Shown here one piece after another: positions 56,128-64,000 of a DNA stretch of 64,000 nucleotides. A program made the translations under genes and the position numbers. The notes beneath the pieces are model-generated. The model had not been told where the DNA came from, searched no databases, and worked only from the letters and a program-made list of their open reading frames with translations. The DNA comes from Snodgrassella alvi (GTDB lineage Bacteria; Pseudomonadota; Gammaproteobacteria; Burkholderiales; Neisseriaceae), in the NCBI RefSeq assembly GCF_040741455.2, contig NZ_CP160328.2, forward strand, positions 2,111,701-2,175,700, in the 5' to 3' direction. The first letter of the stretch is position 1. Every line of letters begins with the position of its first letter.

Positions 56128-56661
56128 ACTGATGTCTCCGGTCATATTGCTGGATAAATTAGCATAAAATTTAGATGATACAAAAAAATATATATCTATT
56201 CTTGTAATTTTATATTAGTTTTAAGGCTATAGATATTCACTGTTAATTCTGATTTATATAACTAGAAAAAAGAAGAATACTGTAAAAATGGCAAAGACTA
56301 AGGCTGATTTGGATTTGAGATATCTGGAAATAACGGTGTTTTATTTGTTTTGATGTGTAATCAGATATAAATATAACTTAATAGCAATACTGTTAAGTAA
56401 TAAAACTAATCAGCTTACTAATATAATCTACTTCTTTATGCCGCTCTAGTGAATTTGTCTATGATTAAAGGCAAAGAAATAGTGATTAGCTCCTGAACTT
56501 TTATATAGCTAATCATACGTGTACCATCTATCAGGATATTTATTACTATTATTTGCTAACATCTCATCATTTTTAGTATCTACACCGAGATTTTGGTAGC
56601 AATAAATTAACCTGCCATTATGGAAATGGCAGGTGTGATTGAACAAAATACGTGTAACTAT
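56128..56661. other. AT-rich spacer with terminator-like repeat and lipoprotein promoter region
   Basis: About 530 bp without a gene. The lipoprotein operon promoter should lie in the lower part. A 10-bp inverted repeat after the small RTX gene lies at 56610-56634. Confidence 0.5.
56600..56634 (-). terminator. Probable terminator after the small RTX gene
   Basis: Read on the minus strand, ACCTGCCATT and AATGGCAGGT flank a 5-base loop and are followed by TAATTTATT. The T run is broken, so termination may be partial. Confidence 0.6.
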
Positions 56662-58296
56662 TTATCCCCACATGGAAGAAACTTGGGATTGTTGGGTAAA
56701 TTGCTGCATCTGGCTAACCATATCAGCTGATAATAATAAGTTTGCTTGATTGTTATAATCATGACGATCAATCCCATGAGCTGTGTCAAATGTAGCCATA
56801 GCATCAACCAGTTGTTTAATTTGGCTGGCTCCTATCTGTTTGCCATCAGCAGTAACAATATTGTAATGGTCAGAGTTAGAATAGTCTCCCCACATACTTA
56901 CCACTACCTGATCACATGAACCAATATGTGTAATGGTTAGCTGGCCTTGGAATAAATTGAACCAAAGCTCATTACTGTTATATTCGGTGAAATTTAGAGT
57001 ATTCATTTCTCCATCTAAAAACTCAGATTCATAGATAGAATCCATTCCGTGTTTGGCGCCAAAAATATATGTATCGTTGCCAGTACCGCCGGAAAGCATA
57101 TCGTTGCCGGTACCACCAATCAGAATATCATCTCCGTTTCCGCCATCCAGATAATCATTGTTGCTGCCACCATCTAAAATATCATTTCCATCGCCACCCA
57201 TTAGGCTATCAGTATTACTGCCGCCAGTCAGAATATCGTTTCCTTTTCTTCCGTATAAGAAATCTTCTCCAGCGGTGCCAGTTAAAACCAGATCGTCATA
57301 TTGCCTTGGGTCATTATCATCAAGTGCTACATTGTCAGAGCTGGTATCAATGGCAGGTATAACTTTGATATCGGCCGGAATATCTTTAGCGGTTAATGAG
57401 CGATCATCAAAAGTAAATTTGAAATCGTCCTTTTCATAAATAAAGAAATTCAAAATAGTGACAACATCTTCATTGCCATAAGCTTTAACAAGGAGATTAT
57501 CTCCTTGTTGAATAAACTGTACTTGATCAGCAGATGCACCCTTAAATACAAATTCATTCATGTATTTAAAATCATAATTGTCGTATGCTGCAGCATCAAC
57601 AATATCCTGCCCATGACCTTTTTCGAATAAACATAAGCTGTTTCGGGCAGTGGTCTTTATATAGTCATTACCCTTTCCACCATTTATGAAAGTATATTCT
57701 GAGTTTTCAACGCTTATATAATCATCACCATCTCCACCCTCAAGAATGCTATAGCTCCCTAAGCCATATAATGTATCGTTACCTTTGCCTCCAATTAAGT
57801 GGGTAGCAGGCACAGTATTATTAAGTGGCCATTGGCCTAATGTATCCCCTTCCACTGAAGCAGATTCTACTTCCCCCTGTTTGAGTTGATTCAGAATTTC
57901 TGCTACATTTTGGCCCGTCTGTTGTGCCACGCCTAAGGCTACATCCACCACATCTAGTATTTTATCTTCAGAGATAATAGTGAATGCACGGTACAGGGGG
58001 CTCAAAAAATAACTCGGTAGCCTGATGCTGTCTGCGTTGCCATAAGGATGGATGATTAAATCGTCATCTTCGCGAGTGAATACAATATCTGAAGCCTTTG
58101 CGCCTTTTAGTACAAGTTCATTACATTGATTTAAAAAAGGTAATTCAGAAATACCCCAGTCTGAAAGGATAAACTGTTTACCTTGGCTGCCCTGAAATAT
58201 ATAACGATCACTTTTCCACTGCCGATCTGGCTGATAGCAATTGTCTTCAGATAAGATAATGGTGTTCATTTCTGTTGTATTTTGTATGTCGGACAT
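56662..58296 (-). CDS. Small RTX calcium-binding protein with HCBP-related modules
   Basis: The 544-residue protein lacks a Sec signal. It contains two blocks of RTX nonapeptides (about residues 168-215 and 345-410, for example GGDGNDILDGG and GGTGNDMLSGG). Three related beta-rich modules follow the pattern of the hemolysin-type calcium-binding related domain, at about 30-95, 230-290 and 410-485 (the first two with ELVLKGAKASDIVF and EFVFKGASADQVQF). The C-terminus (LVDAMATF then NLLLSADMVSQM) resembles type I secretion signals. It is the first gene of the RTX-lipoprotein block and has its own promoter region upstream. Function unknown; secretion expected. Confidence 0.85.
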   Translation of the reverse strand: MSDIQNTTEMNTIILSEDNCYQPDRQWKSDRYIFQGSQGKQFILSDWGISELPFLNQCNELVLKGAKASDIVFTREDDDLIIHPYGNADSIRLPSYFLSPLYRAFTIISEDKILDVVDVALGVAQQTGQNVAEILNQLKQGEVESASVEGDTLGQWPLNNTVPATHLIGGKGNDTLYGLGSYSILEGGDGDDYISVENSEYTFINGGKGNDYIKTTARNSLCLFEKGHGQDIVDAAAYDNYDFKYMNEFVFKGASADQVQFIQQGDNLLVKAYGNEDVVTILNFFIYEKDDFKFTFDDRSLTAKDIPADIKVIPAIDTSSDNVALDDNDPRQYDDLVLTGTAGEDFLYGRKGNDILTGGSNTDSLMGGDGNDILDGGSNNDYLDGGNGDDILIGGTGNDMLSGGTGNDTYIFGAKHGMDSIYESEFLDGEMNTLNFTEYNSNELWFNLFQGQLTITHIGSCDQVVVSMWGDYSNSDHYNIVTADGKQIGASQIKQLVDAMATFDTAHGIDRHDYNNQANLLLSADMVSQMQQFTQQSQVSSMWG

Positions 58297-58908
58297 AATT
58301 ATTTCCTGATATCTGCGTTGCTTGGGAGAAATGATTTCAGCTGTTTTTATGCTGAATTTTTAAATGAGTGTTGGTTAGTCTATACCCGATGAGACTTGGG
58401 TAATTTTGGACGAAATTCTATTGCGTTCTCCAATTCGTTTTTCATAGGTATAGGTGTTTAATTGGTGTTATGAATTGTTAAAATAACACAAATGTTTTAT
58501 TCCATCAAGTTATATTATGGATTAGTATATTGAAATATTTAATTTTTTATTGTGTTTCTATTAATATTTCTAATGAATTTTTACTATCTATTGGTATGGA
58601 TGTTTGTTAGTGCTAAGGTTAATTCTGAATTAAATATTTTAAAGTATGTGTTAATTGAATTTATGTTTTTAAGATTTATATCTATTTAAGATTATTTAAA
58701 ATTGATTTTTTCAGTTTAAACTTATTATTTTTGATTTAGGAATGGGAGAAGATTTTTTTATAAGTGTATATGTGATGGTTTTAAAGGTTGTGAGGCAAAC
58801 TGATGTTTGCTTAAAAAAATGAGTTTTGCAGATTGTTTGTATTGAGGTATGTAACTTGATTTTTATGTAGTAGCAGCCATATTAATTCTTTATTTTGTCG
58901 GGGTTTTG
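58297..58908. other. AT-rich divergent spacer between small RTX gene and hslO
   Basis: About 610 bp with very high A+T and no supported gene. It holds the promoters of two divergent genes. I see no named regulator site. Strong A+T content next to an RTX gene would fit silencing by an H-NS-like protein, but that is speculation. Confidence 0.4.
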
Positions 58909-59826
58909 ATGATGGCAGAAACTAAGTTGATATCGGCGGATCAGTTAACACGATTTGTGTTTGATGATTGTCCGGTGCGTGGTCTGCATATGAATTTGCA
59001 AGAAGTATGGCAGCATGTAGCAGAGAATAAGGCTTATCCTAAGGCGATTCACCGTGCTTTGGGTGAGCTGACTGTTGCAGCGGTGCTGCTGGCGAGCAAT
59101 CTGAAGTTTGATGGTAATCTGATTGTACAGGTGCAGGGTAAAGGTGTGCTGAAGATGCTCGTTGCTGAAGCTACATCAGCTGCTACCTGCCGAGCTACAG
59201 CACGCTGGGATGAGTCTGCAAAAATCGATGAAAATATGTCGCTCGTGGATTTGCTGGGTGAGGGCGGTATGTTTGTGCTGACTTTACAGCCAGCTCAGGG
59301 TGAATCTTGGCAGGGTATAGTGGAGCTAGCCGGAAACAGTATTGCACAGATGCTGATGAATTATATGGCGCGTTCTGAGCAGCTGGCCACGCATATTACG
59401 CTGGCCGCAGATGAATCAAAGGCAGGTGGGTTGTTATTGCAGAGGCTGCCTGAACAAGATATCAATGATGATAGCTGGGCTGAATTGTGTGCTCTGGCAG
59501 AAACTCTGACAGCGGATGAGTTGTTAAATTTGGATGTGCAGACTTTACTTTTTCGCCTGTTTCATGAACATGATGTACGGCTGTTTTCACCGCAAAATGT
59601 GGAGTTTGCCTGTACTTGTTCGCGTGGCAAGGTTAGCGATATGTTATTATTGCTGGGAGGACAAGAGGTGGGTGAAGCTGTAGCTGAGCAAGGCAGTGTA
59701 GAGGTGAACTGTGATTTCTGTCATGAACGTTATGTATTTGATGAAGCGGATGTCAATGCTTTGTTTGGCAGTAATGTGGTTGCCACAGCTCAGCAGGAGC
59801 TGGCAGCGCGACAAATCAATCATTAA
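58909..59826 (+). CDS. hslO: Hsp33 redox-regulated chaperone
   Basis: Hsp33 is a holdase chaperone that is switched on by oxidation and unfolding. The 305-residue protein has the N-terminal domain signature TRFVFDDCPVRGLHMNL. The C-terminal redox switch has two cysteine pairs, CTC in FACTCSRGKVSDML and C-x2-C in VNCDFCHERY, which bind zinc when reduced. All four cysteines are present. The start is ATG 58909 or the adjacent ATG 58912, after GGGGTTTTG. It ends at a bidirectional terminator shared with pepP. Confidence 0.95.
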   Translation: MMAETKLISADQLTRFVFDDCPVRGLHMNLQEVWQHVAENKAYPKAIHRALGELTVAAVLLASNLKFDGNLIVQVQGKGVLKMLVAEATSAATCRATARWDESAKIDENMSLVDLLGEGGMFVLTLQPAQGESWQGIVELAGNSIAQMLMNYMARSEQLATHITLAADESKAGGLLLQRLPEQDINDDSWAELCALAETLTADELLNLDVQTLLFRLFHEHDVRLFSPQNVEFACTCSRGKVSDMLLLLGGQEVGEAVAEQGSVEVNCDFCHERYVFDEADVNALFGSNVVATAQQELAARQINH

Positions 59827-59838
59827 TGCTTTAAGCTG

Positions 59839-59875
59839 AAAAAAGCAGCCAGTTCAATAACTGGCTGCTTTTTTA
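59839..59875. terminator. Bidirectional terminator between hslO and pepP
   Basis: AAAAAAGCAGCCAGTT and AACTGGCTGCTTTTTT flank a short loop with tracts on both sides. Confidence 0.93.
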
Positions 59876-59901
59876 TACGCTGATGTATCTGAGATGCTAA
59901 G

Positions 59902-61224
59902 TTAATGTTGCATTAACGCTTCAATTTCAGGAATGGTTTTGGGTACGGAGGCAGTGAGGACTTCATTGCCGTTTTCCGTTACCAATACGTTGTCTTCGAT
60001 GCGGATGCCTATATTGTGAAATGCTTTTGGTATATCATCTGCGGCGCTGATGTACAAACCGGGCTCTATAGTGGTGACCATGCCTGGCTGTAGTAGTATG
60101 GGTTGTTCTTGATTATCGAAACGGCCACCCACATCATGAACATCTAGACCTAGCCAGTGGCCAAGGCCATGCATGTAAAAACGGCGGTAAGTCTGCGCTT
60201 CGATGTTTTGTTCCAGACTGCCATGCAGTAAGCCTAGATCGATTAGTCCTTGAGTAAGCATTTGGATAGCCGCAGTGCTGATAGTTTGCCAGTTTGCTTG
60301 TTTGACTGTGGAAGCTATGCTGGCTTGATTCACCGCCAGTACGATGTCGTAAACATCTTTTTGAGCACTTGTAAAACGGCCGTTTATGGGAAAGGTACGG
60401 CTAATGTCGCCGGCGTACATTTGATACTCAGCACCGGCGTCAATCATAAGTAGCTCATTTGGCTTAAGCTGGCAATTATTGCTGACGTAATGAAGACAGC
60501 AGGCGTTTTTGCCACCGGCTACGATGCTGTTGTAGGAGGGAAAACGTGCTCCGCGCTGCATGAATTCGTGCAGGATTTCTGCTTCTACCTGATACTCGAA
60601 TTGCCCCGGACGTGTGGTCTGCATGGCTCGTATGTGTGCTTGTGCGCTGATTTCGGTAGCGATGCGCATGATTTTTTGTTCGTGCTCATCTTTTATTAGG
60701 CGCATAGGGTCGAGTATGGTGGCAAGATTCACCATGCTCTCAGGTGCGATTGTACTGCCGTTGGTTTTGCGGTAATTAGCTATGCGAGCAATTTCATACC
60801 ATAATTCCTGCACTTTAGAATCATTGTCGTGATAGAGTCCCCAGAGGGCAAACAGGTGGCGATGGCCGGACAGGGCTTTTTTGAGGTAAGCCGGCCACTG
60901 GCCGATGTCATCGGCGCAATCAAACGCAAATACTTCGCGCGCAGCGCTGTAGCCATAGCGGAAACCATTCCAGATTTCATGTCCGGGGTCTTTGTTGTGG
61001 CACAGTAAGGTAGCGCTGTGCTCGCGCCCGTTGAGAATCAGGGCTGAACCAGGTTCGGGAAAACCGGTGAGATAATGAAAATAGCTATCCTGTCGGTAAG
61101 GGTATTCGGTGTCGTTACTGCGTCTTTGTTCGGGTGCGGCAAAAATAATAGCCACTCCATCTTCGCCAATTTGACTAAGTACATGTTGGCGTCGCTGCCG
61201 GTAAACGTTGATGTCAGTATCCAT
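59902..61224 (-). CDS. pepP: Xaa-Pro aminopeptidase (aminopeptidase P)
   Basis: PepP removes N-terminal residues that precede proline, in the cytoplasm. The 440-residue protein has an N-terminal creatinase-like domain. The C-terminal pita-bread domain has the metal ligands in IDAGAEYQMYAGDISRTFP, HGLGHWLGLDVHD and TIEPGLYI, plus GIRIEDNVLVTENG. The ATG at 61224 (MDTDINVYR) is chosen because GGGAGAA lies about 10 bases upstream and it fits homologue N-termini; the frame is open to 61284, inside the preceding gene. It follows the VanZ-like gene by 2 bp, so they are cotranscribed. Confidence 0.93.
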   Translation of the reverse strand: MDTDINVYRQRRQHVLSQIGEDGVAIIFAAPEQRRSNDTEYPYRQDSYFHYLTGFPEPGSALILNGREHSATLLCHNKDPGHEIWNGFRYGYSAAREVFAFDCADDIGQWPAYLKKALSGHRHLFALWGLYHDNDSKVQELWYEIARIANYRKTNGSTIAPESMVNLATILDPMRLIKDEHEQKIMRIATEISAQAHIRAMQTTRPGQFEYQVEAEILHEFMQRGARFPSYNSIVAGGKNACCLHYVSNNCQLKPNELLMIDAGAEYQMYAGDISRTFPINGRFTSAQKDVYDIVLAVNQASIASTVKQANWQTISTAAIQMLTQGLIDLGLLHGSLEQNIEAQTYRRFYMHGLGHWLGLDVHDVGGRFDNQEQPILLQPGMVTTIEPGLYISAADDIPKAFHNIGIRIEDNVLVTENGNEVLTASVPKTIPEIEALMQH

Positions 61225-61226
61225 TA

Positions 61227-61613
61227 TTAGTATTTCTCCCTGCTGCCGTTGCGGCGAGCAGTTTGTATTTGTTGAGCCAGCCATAGTGCGAGTATGGCAC
61301 CGCTAAGGTCGGCAATGGCATCCATTATATCGCCATTGCGGGTGGTAAACAGTGCTTGAATGACTTCGCTGGTGGCTGCCCAGATAATGGCGCTGATGAG
61401 AAGCAGACGTTGGGGTATGGTGAAACCAGCACTGAAACAGGCTTTGGCCATTAACCAGAATTGGCCAAAAAACAGGCCGAAGTGGCAGATTTTATCGAAC
61501 TGTGGAATAGGCACAGGAGTGCCGCTGGATTTGAAAAACAGAAAATAAATGCTAGCTAGAAACCACACGATGGCAATGAGCAGCCATTTGTTGAAATAAA
61601 TGGTAGCTTTCAT
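61227..61613 (-). CDS. VanZ-like membrane protein
   Basis: This 128-residue protein has about four hydrophobic segments. It shows the VanZ-like pattern: FDKICHFGLFFGQFWL (helix 2), a central LLISAIIWAATSEVIQALF, and GDIMDAIADLSGAILALWLA at the end. The catalytic or structural role of the VanZ family is not settled. The ATG at 61613 overlaps the stop of the preceding small gene (ATGA), which fixes the start. pepP follows 2 bp later. Confidence 0.85.
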   Translation of the reverse strand: MKATIYFNKWLLIAIVWFLASIYFLFFKSSGTPVPIPQFDKICHFGLFFGQFWLMAKACFSAGFTIPQRLLLISAIIWAATSEVIQALFTTRNGDIMDAIADLSGAILALWLAQQIQTARRNGSREKY

Positions 61614-61819
61614 CGGGATTCTGCTTCGCTGAGCCATTGCTGGCACAAAGATGCTAGGCGAATGAATTTATTGCCGCGCTGTAAAAATAGCTGTTGCCAT
61701 TGCTGTATGGTTGCTGTATCCGGTGCTTCATCTATGCTGCATTCATTTAACCAAAAATCGAGAACTTCGGCACATTCTCCGGCAGAAGCAGTTTGAAAAA
61801 ATTGGGTAGTGGCTTGCAT
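61610..61819 (-). CDS. Small hypothetical protein, coupled to the VanZ-like gene
   Basis: The 69-residue soluble protein is rich in Gln, Glu and Ala with amphipathic helices (TIQQWQQLFLQRGNKFIRLASLCQQWL). I do not recognise a family. Its stop overlaps the start of the VanZ-like gene by 4 bases, the main evidence that it is real. The ribosome binding site upstream of the ATG at 61819 is weak. It follows the yebC terminator, so it heads its own operon with the VanZ-like gene and pepP. Confidence 0.6.
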   Translation of the reverse strand: MQATTQFFQTASAGECAEVLDFWLNECSIDEAPDTATIQQWQQLFLQRGNKFIRLASLCQQWLSEAESR

Positions 61820-61855
61820 GAATCTGAGCGTTTTGTGCCTGTTGAGGGGAGGTAA

Positions 61856-61884
61856 GAAAAAACGGACTGGATAGCAGTCCGTTT
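61856..61884 (-). terminator. Rho-independent terminator after yebC
   Basis: Read on the minus strand, AAACGGACTG and CAGTCCGTTT flank the loop CTATC and are followed by a T tract (TTTTTTC across the stem end). Confidence 0.9.
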
Positions 61885-61888
61885 GGCT

Positions 61889-62617
61889 TTATTCGGTTTC
61901 CAGTACCGCGGTGGTGTAGACGTTCTGAACGTCGTCGAGATCTTCGAGAGCGTCAAGTAAGCGTTGCATTTTTTCTGCCTCTTCACCTTCTAGTACCGTT
62001 TCGTTGACCGGACGCATGGTGACTTCGCCGTCAGCAGCATGAAATCCTGCTTGTTCGAGAGCTTCTTTGATGCTGCTGTACTGATAAGGCTCTGTAATGA
62101 CTTCTTTTGAACCGTCTTCCTGTATGATGACATCATCCGCACCGGCTTCGAGGGCGGCTTCCATGAGGCTATCTTCATCAACGTCGGGGCTAAAGAGTAA
62201 ATAGCCCTGATGAGCAAACTGAAAGGCTACAGAACCATCTGTACCCAGATTGCCGCCGTGCTTGGTAAAGGCATGGCGTACATCGGCTACGGTACGGGTT
62301 TTGTTGTCGGTGAGGCAGTCTACCATCACTGCAGCACCACCTGTACCATACCCTTCATAGCGCAGTTCTACATATTCGACACCTTCGAGATTGCCAGTGC
62401 CTTTGTCTATGGCACGCTGAATATTGTCTTTAGGCATGTTGGCATCGGTGGCTTTGTCCATTGCCAGACGCAGACGCGGATTGGCTGATGGATCACCACC
62501 ACCTAGTCTGGCGGCAATGGTAATTTCTTTAATCAGGCGGGTGAAGATTTTGCCGCGTTTGGCATCCTGACGCCCTTTACGATGCTGGATATTGGCCCAC
62601 TTGCTGTGTCCTGCCAT
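61889..62617 (-). CDS. yebC: YebC/PmpR-family protein (translation or transcription factor)
   Basis: The 242-residue protein has the invariant N-terminus [22 protein letters not shown] (given here in part; residues 1-18 are identical to the family pattern). It also has [29 protein letters not shown] and the C-terminal acidic domain. YebC proteins were described as DNA-binding regulators and more recently as factors that relieve ribosome stalling at proline stretches. ATG at 62617 is preceded by AAGGATTTTAAA. It is monocistronic with a clear terminator. Confidence 0.95.
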   Translation of the reverse strand: MAGHSKWANIQHRKGRQDAKRGKIFTRLIKEITIAARLGGGDPSANPRLRLAMDKATDANMPKDNIQRAIDKGTGNLEGVEYVELRYEGYGTGGAAVMVDCLTDNKTRTVADVRHAFTKHGGNLGTDGSVAFQFAHQGYLLFSPDVDEDSLMEAALEAGADDVIIQEDGSKEVITEPYQYSSIKEALEQAGFHAADGEVTMRPVNETVLEGEEAEKMQRLLDALEDLDDVQNVYTTAVLETE

Positions 62618-62651
62618 TTTAAAATCCTTGTTTCTATGATGATTTTATGTA

Positions 62652-62683
62652 TCAAAACAATGCCAAAGCTTTTGGCTTTGGCA
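62652..62683 (-). terminator. Probable terminator after the phosphatase gene
   Basis: Read on the minus strand, TGCCAAAGC and GCTTTGGCA form a perfect 9-bp stem with loop CAAAA, followed by TTGTTTTGAT. Confidence 0.65.
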
Positions 62684-62783
62684 GGTTTTAACGCCATCAA
62701 ATAATTGAAATATGGTATTAATTTTACCATATTGCTTTTTTATTGAGTAGGCTGCTCTATGGTTTGTATTGAGATGAAGCAAG

Positions 62784-63266
62784 CTAGAGTTTTTGTATAT
62801 GTTGGCGTTGCCAATGATTTAACCATGCAATGCAGCCTGCATGGATGATGGTGTAGGTTTCGCTAAAATTGCCGCTGAAATAGGGATCGGGGACATAATC
62901 GTATTCACTTTCTGGTAGCAAGTCGGTAATTTTGTAAACTTTGTCTGGACGGCTATCGCCGAAAATACGGGCTAAATCATGTAGATTTTTGTCATCCATG
63001 GCGATGATATGATCGTAAATGGCGATATCTTCTGGCCTGACCTCGCTGCTTTGAAATCCATCGCTGTTGATATTATGAACACTGAGAATTTGTTTTGTGC
63101 CTTGATGCATGTCTTCGCCGTTGTGCCAGCCGGATGTACCGGCACTGGCTATTTCAATTTGTTCACTCAGCCCTTTTTCTGCTACGAGTTTGCGCAGGAT
63201 ATGTTCGGCCATGGGTGAACGGCAGATGTTACCTAAACAGACAAATAATACTTTGGTGACCGGCAT
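62784..63266 (-). CDS. Low-molecular-weight protein-tyrosine phosphatase
   Basis: The 160-residue enzyme has the phosphatase loop CLGNICRS at residues 10-17 (C-x5-R-S) near the N-terminus and the general-acid aspartate in VPDPYFSG near residue 128. Both catalytic elements are intact. Such enzymes dephosphorylate tyrosine kinases of capsule or exopolysaccharide systems or act more broadly; no such kinase is nearby. The ATG at 63266 is one base after the stop of the upstream gene, so the two are cotranscribed. Confidence 0.93.
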   Translation of the reverse strand: MPVTKVLFVCLGNICRSPMAEHILRKLVAEKGLSEQIEIASAGTSGWHNGEDMHQGTKQILSVHNINSDGFQSSEVRPEDIAIYDHIIAMDDKNLHDLARIFGDSRPDKVYKITDLLPESEYDYVPDPYFSGNFSETYTIIHAGCIAWLNHWQRQHIQKL

Positions 63267-63267
63267 G

Positions 63268-64000
63268 TCAGTGGCTCCGCGGAAATAGTGGATTATGCCC
63301 GATCATGTTGATGGATTGGGCATAGCTGGGTAGTTGTGCTTGCGCACTGATGGGCTCATGCAGTAGGTGGATGTTTTCAACATGGCATTCGGCCAGTAAA
63401 TCTATGAAATTTTGTACGATGGTATCGATATCATCCGCTTGAGTAAGCGGCCAGCGGAAAATCTGCGGCTGAAGTTCGAATGCGCTGTCGGTAGCGTTGA
63501 ATCCAAACAGGATATTGCCACCATCTTGTGCTGCGATAACCACGCCCACGCGCGGGCTTTGCAAGCGAATAGAACGGATGGCATTGGTGGTAAATACATC
63601 ACACGCCATACGCAAACGCATAGCACTGCCGCTGCGTAAGGCATTGAGTGGTGATTGCGGTGGCAGCGGATTAGTAAATAATGTGGCTCCGGCACTGGCT
63701 AGATGGGTTTGCCAAACCTGCATCAGGGGTAGGGCGGTATCTGCTAGCTGATGGCCGAGGGCTGGTAGGATGTCTGAGCCGGCAAAGCCAAGTGCGTAAA
63801 ATACTTGTACTGACTGGCCCGTTTCCACTATAAGCGGGGTGTGCGGCAGCTGACTGAGAAATTCTGCAGCGCTTTGTGGATTTTGCTTGGCAGCGAACCA
63901 TTGACTGGCCTTGATGTGGGTCAGAGTGGTGTCATTAATGAGATGAGGTGCCCAGTGAATGGTTTGCCAAGCATCTGTCCATGGTTGGTTTTTAAAGATT
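63268..64000 (-). CDS. Unknown protein, 5' end outside window
   Basis: The frame is open from the window edge to a TGA at 63268-63270. It encodes at least 243 residues, beginning in the visible part with IFKNQPWTDAWQTIHWAPHL. I do not recognise the family. It contains LNALRSGSAMRLRMACDVFTTNAIRSIRLQ, suggestive of a soluble alpha/beta protein, and has no membrane segment in the visible part. An apparent start near 63828 is internal, because coding pattern continues upstream of it. It lies one base before the phosphatase gene on the same strand, so the two may share a pathway. Confidence 0.8.
   Translation of the reverse strand, partial: IFKNQPWTDAWQTIHWAPHLINDTTLTHIKASQWFAAKQNPQSAAEFLSQLPHTPLIVETGQSVQVFYALGFAGSDILPALGHQLADTALPLMQVWQTHLASAGATLFTNPLPPQSPLNALRSGSAMRLRMACDVFTTNAIRSIRLQSPRVGVVIAAQDGGNILFGFNATDSAFELQPQIFRWPLTQADDIDTIVQNFIDLLAECHVENIHLLHEPISAQAQLPSYAQSINMIGHNPLFPRSH

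Overview
The window reads as chromosomal DNA of a moderately AT-rich betaproteobacterium of the family Neisseriaceae. Gene content, short AT-rich intergenic regions, and a terminator built from an inverted CCGTCTGAA (the core of the Neisseria DNA uptake sequence) all fit. Cytochrome bd, MacAB efflux and RTX proteins in this setting suggest a host-associated genus such as Snodgrassella. That genus call is inference; no 16S or marker search was possible.

Layout. 1-8.5 kb: 3' part of tsaB (minus), gluQ, then a full cytochrome bd locus (cydD-cydC, then cydA-cydB-cydX behind a perfect FNR-type site). 8.6-13.9 kb: a small secreted protein, a DUF423 protein, a lipoprotein, an aldehyde dehydrogenase, and lrgAB divergent from a LysR regulator. 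14.4-20.3 kb: a small frameshifted Lys/Ser-rich gene, coaD, and a MacA-MacB-outer membrane factor efflux set. 20.4-20.6 kb: a predicted Fur-controlled small RNA on the minus strand. 20.9-28 kb: dnaQ-ispD-ispF, rpiA, a nuclease-nth pair, an HtrA protease, nagZ and adhP. 29.5-34.2 kb: truB-rpsO and pnp, separated by an opposite-strand thioesterase, with a probable pseudoknot in the rpsO leader. 34.8-42.5 kb: a frameshifted small gene, mpl, an S24 repressor with a palindromic operator, clpX, pbpG, an SDR dehydrogenase and zur. 42.6-43.3 kb: a decayed gene. 43.9-47.9 kb: a nitrilase-family amidase, an NSS sodium symporter and a class II glutamine amidotransferase.

48-58.3 kb is the accessory highlight. 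All genes there lie on the minus strand. In transcription order they are a 544-residue RTX protein, three tandem paralogous lipoprotein genes on a 1.16-kb repeat unit, and a 1613-residue RTX protein with more than thirty calcium-binding nonapeptides and an unrecognised N-terminal domain of about 545 residues. A lipoprotein directly upstream of an RTX gene recalls meningococcal FrpD-FrpC, and the lipoprotein multiplication recalls expanded immunity-gene sets. The partnership is inferred from context only.

58.9-64 kb returns to housekeeping genes: hslO, pepP, a VanZ-like protein, yebC, a low-molecular-weight phosphatase and a partial unknown gene. Most intergenic convergences carry clear Rho-independent terminators. 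I saw no tRNA, rRNA, CRISPR array or intact insertion sequence.
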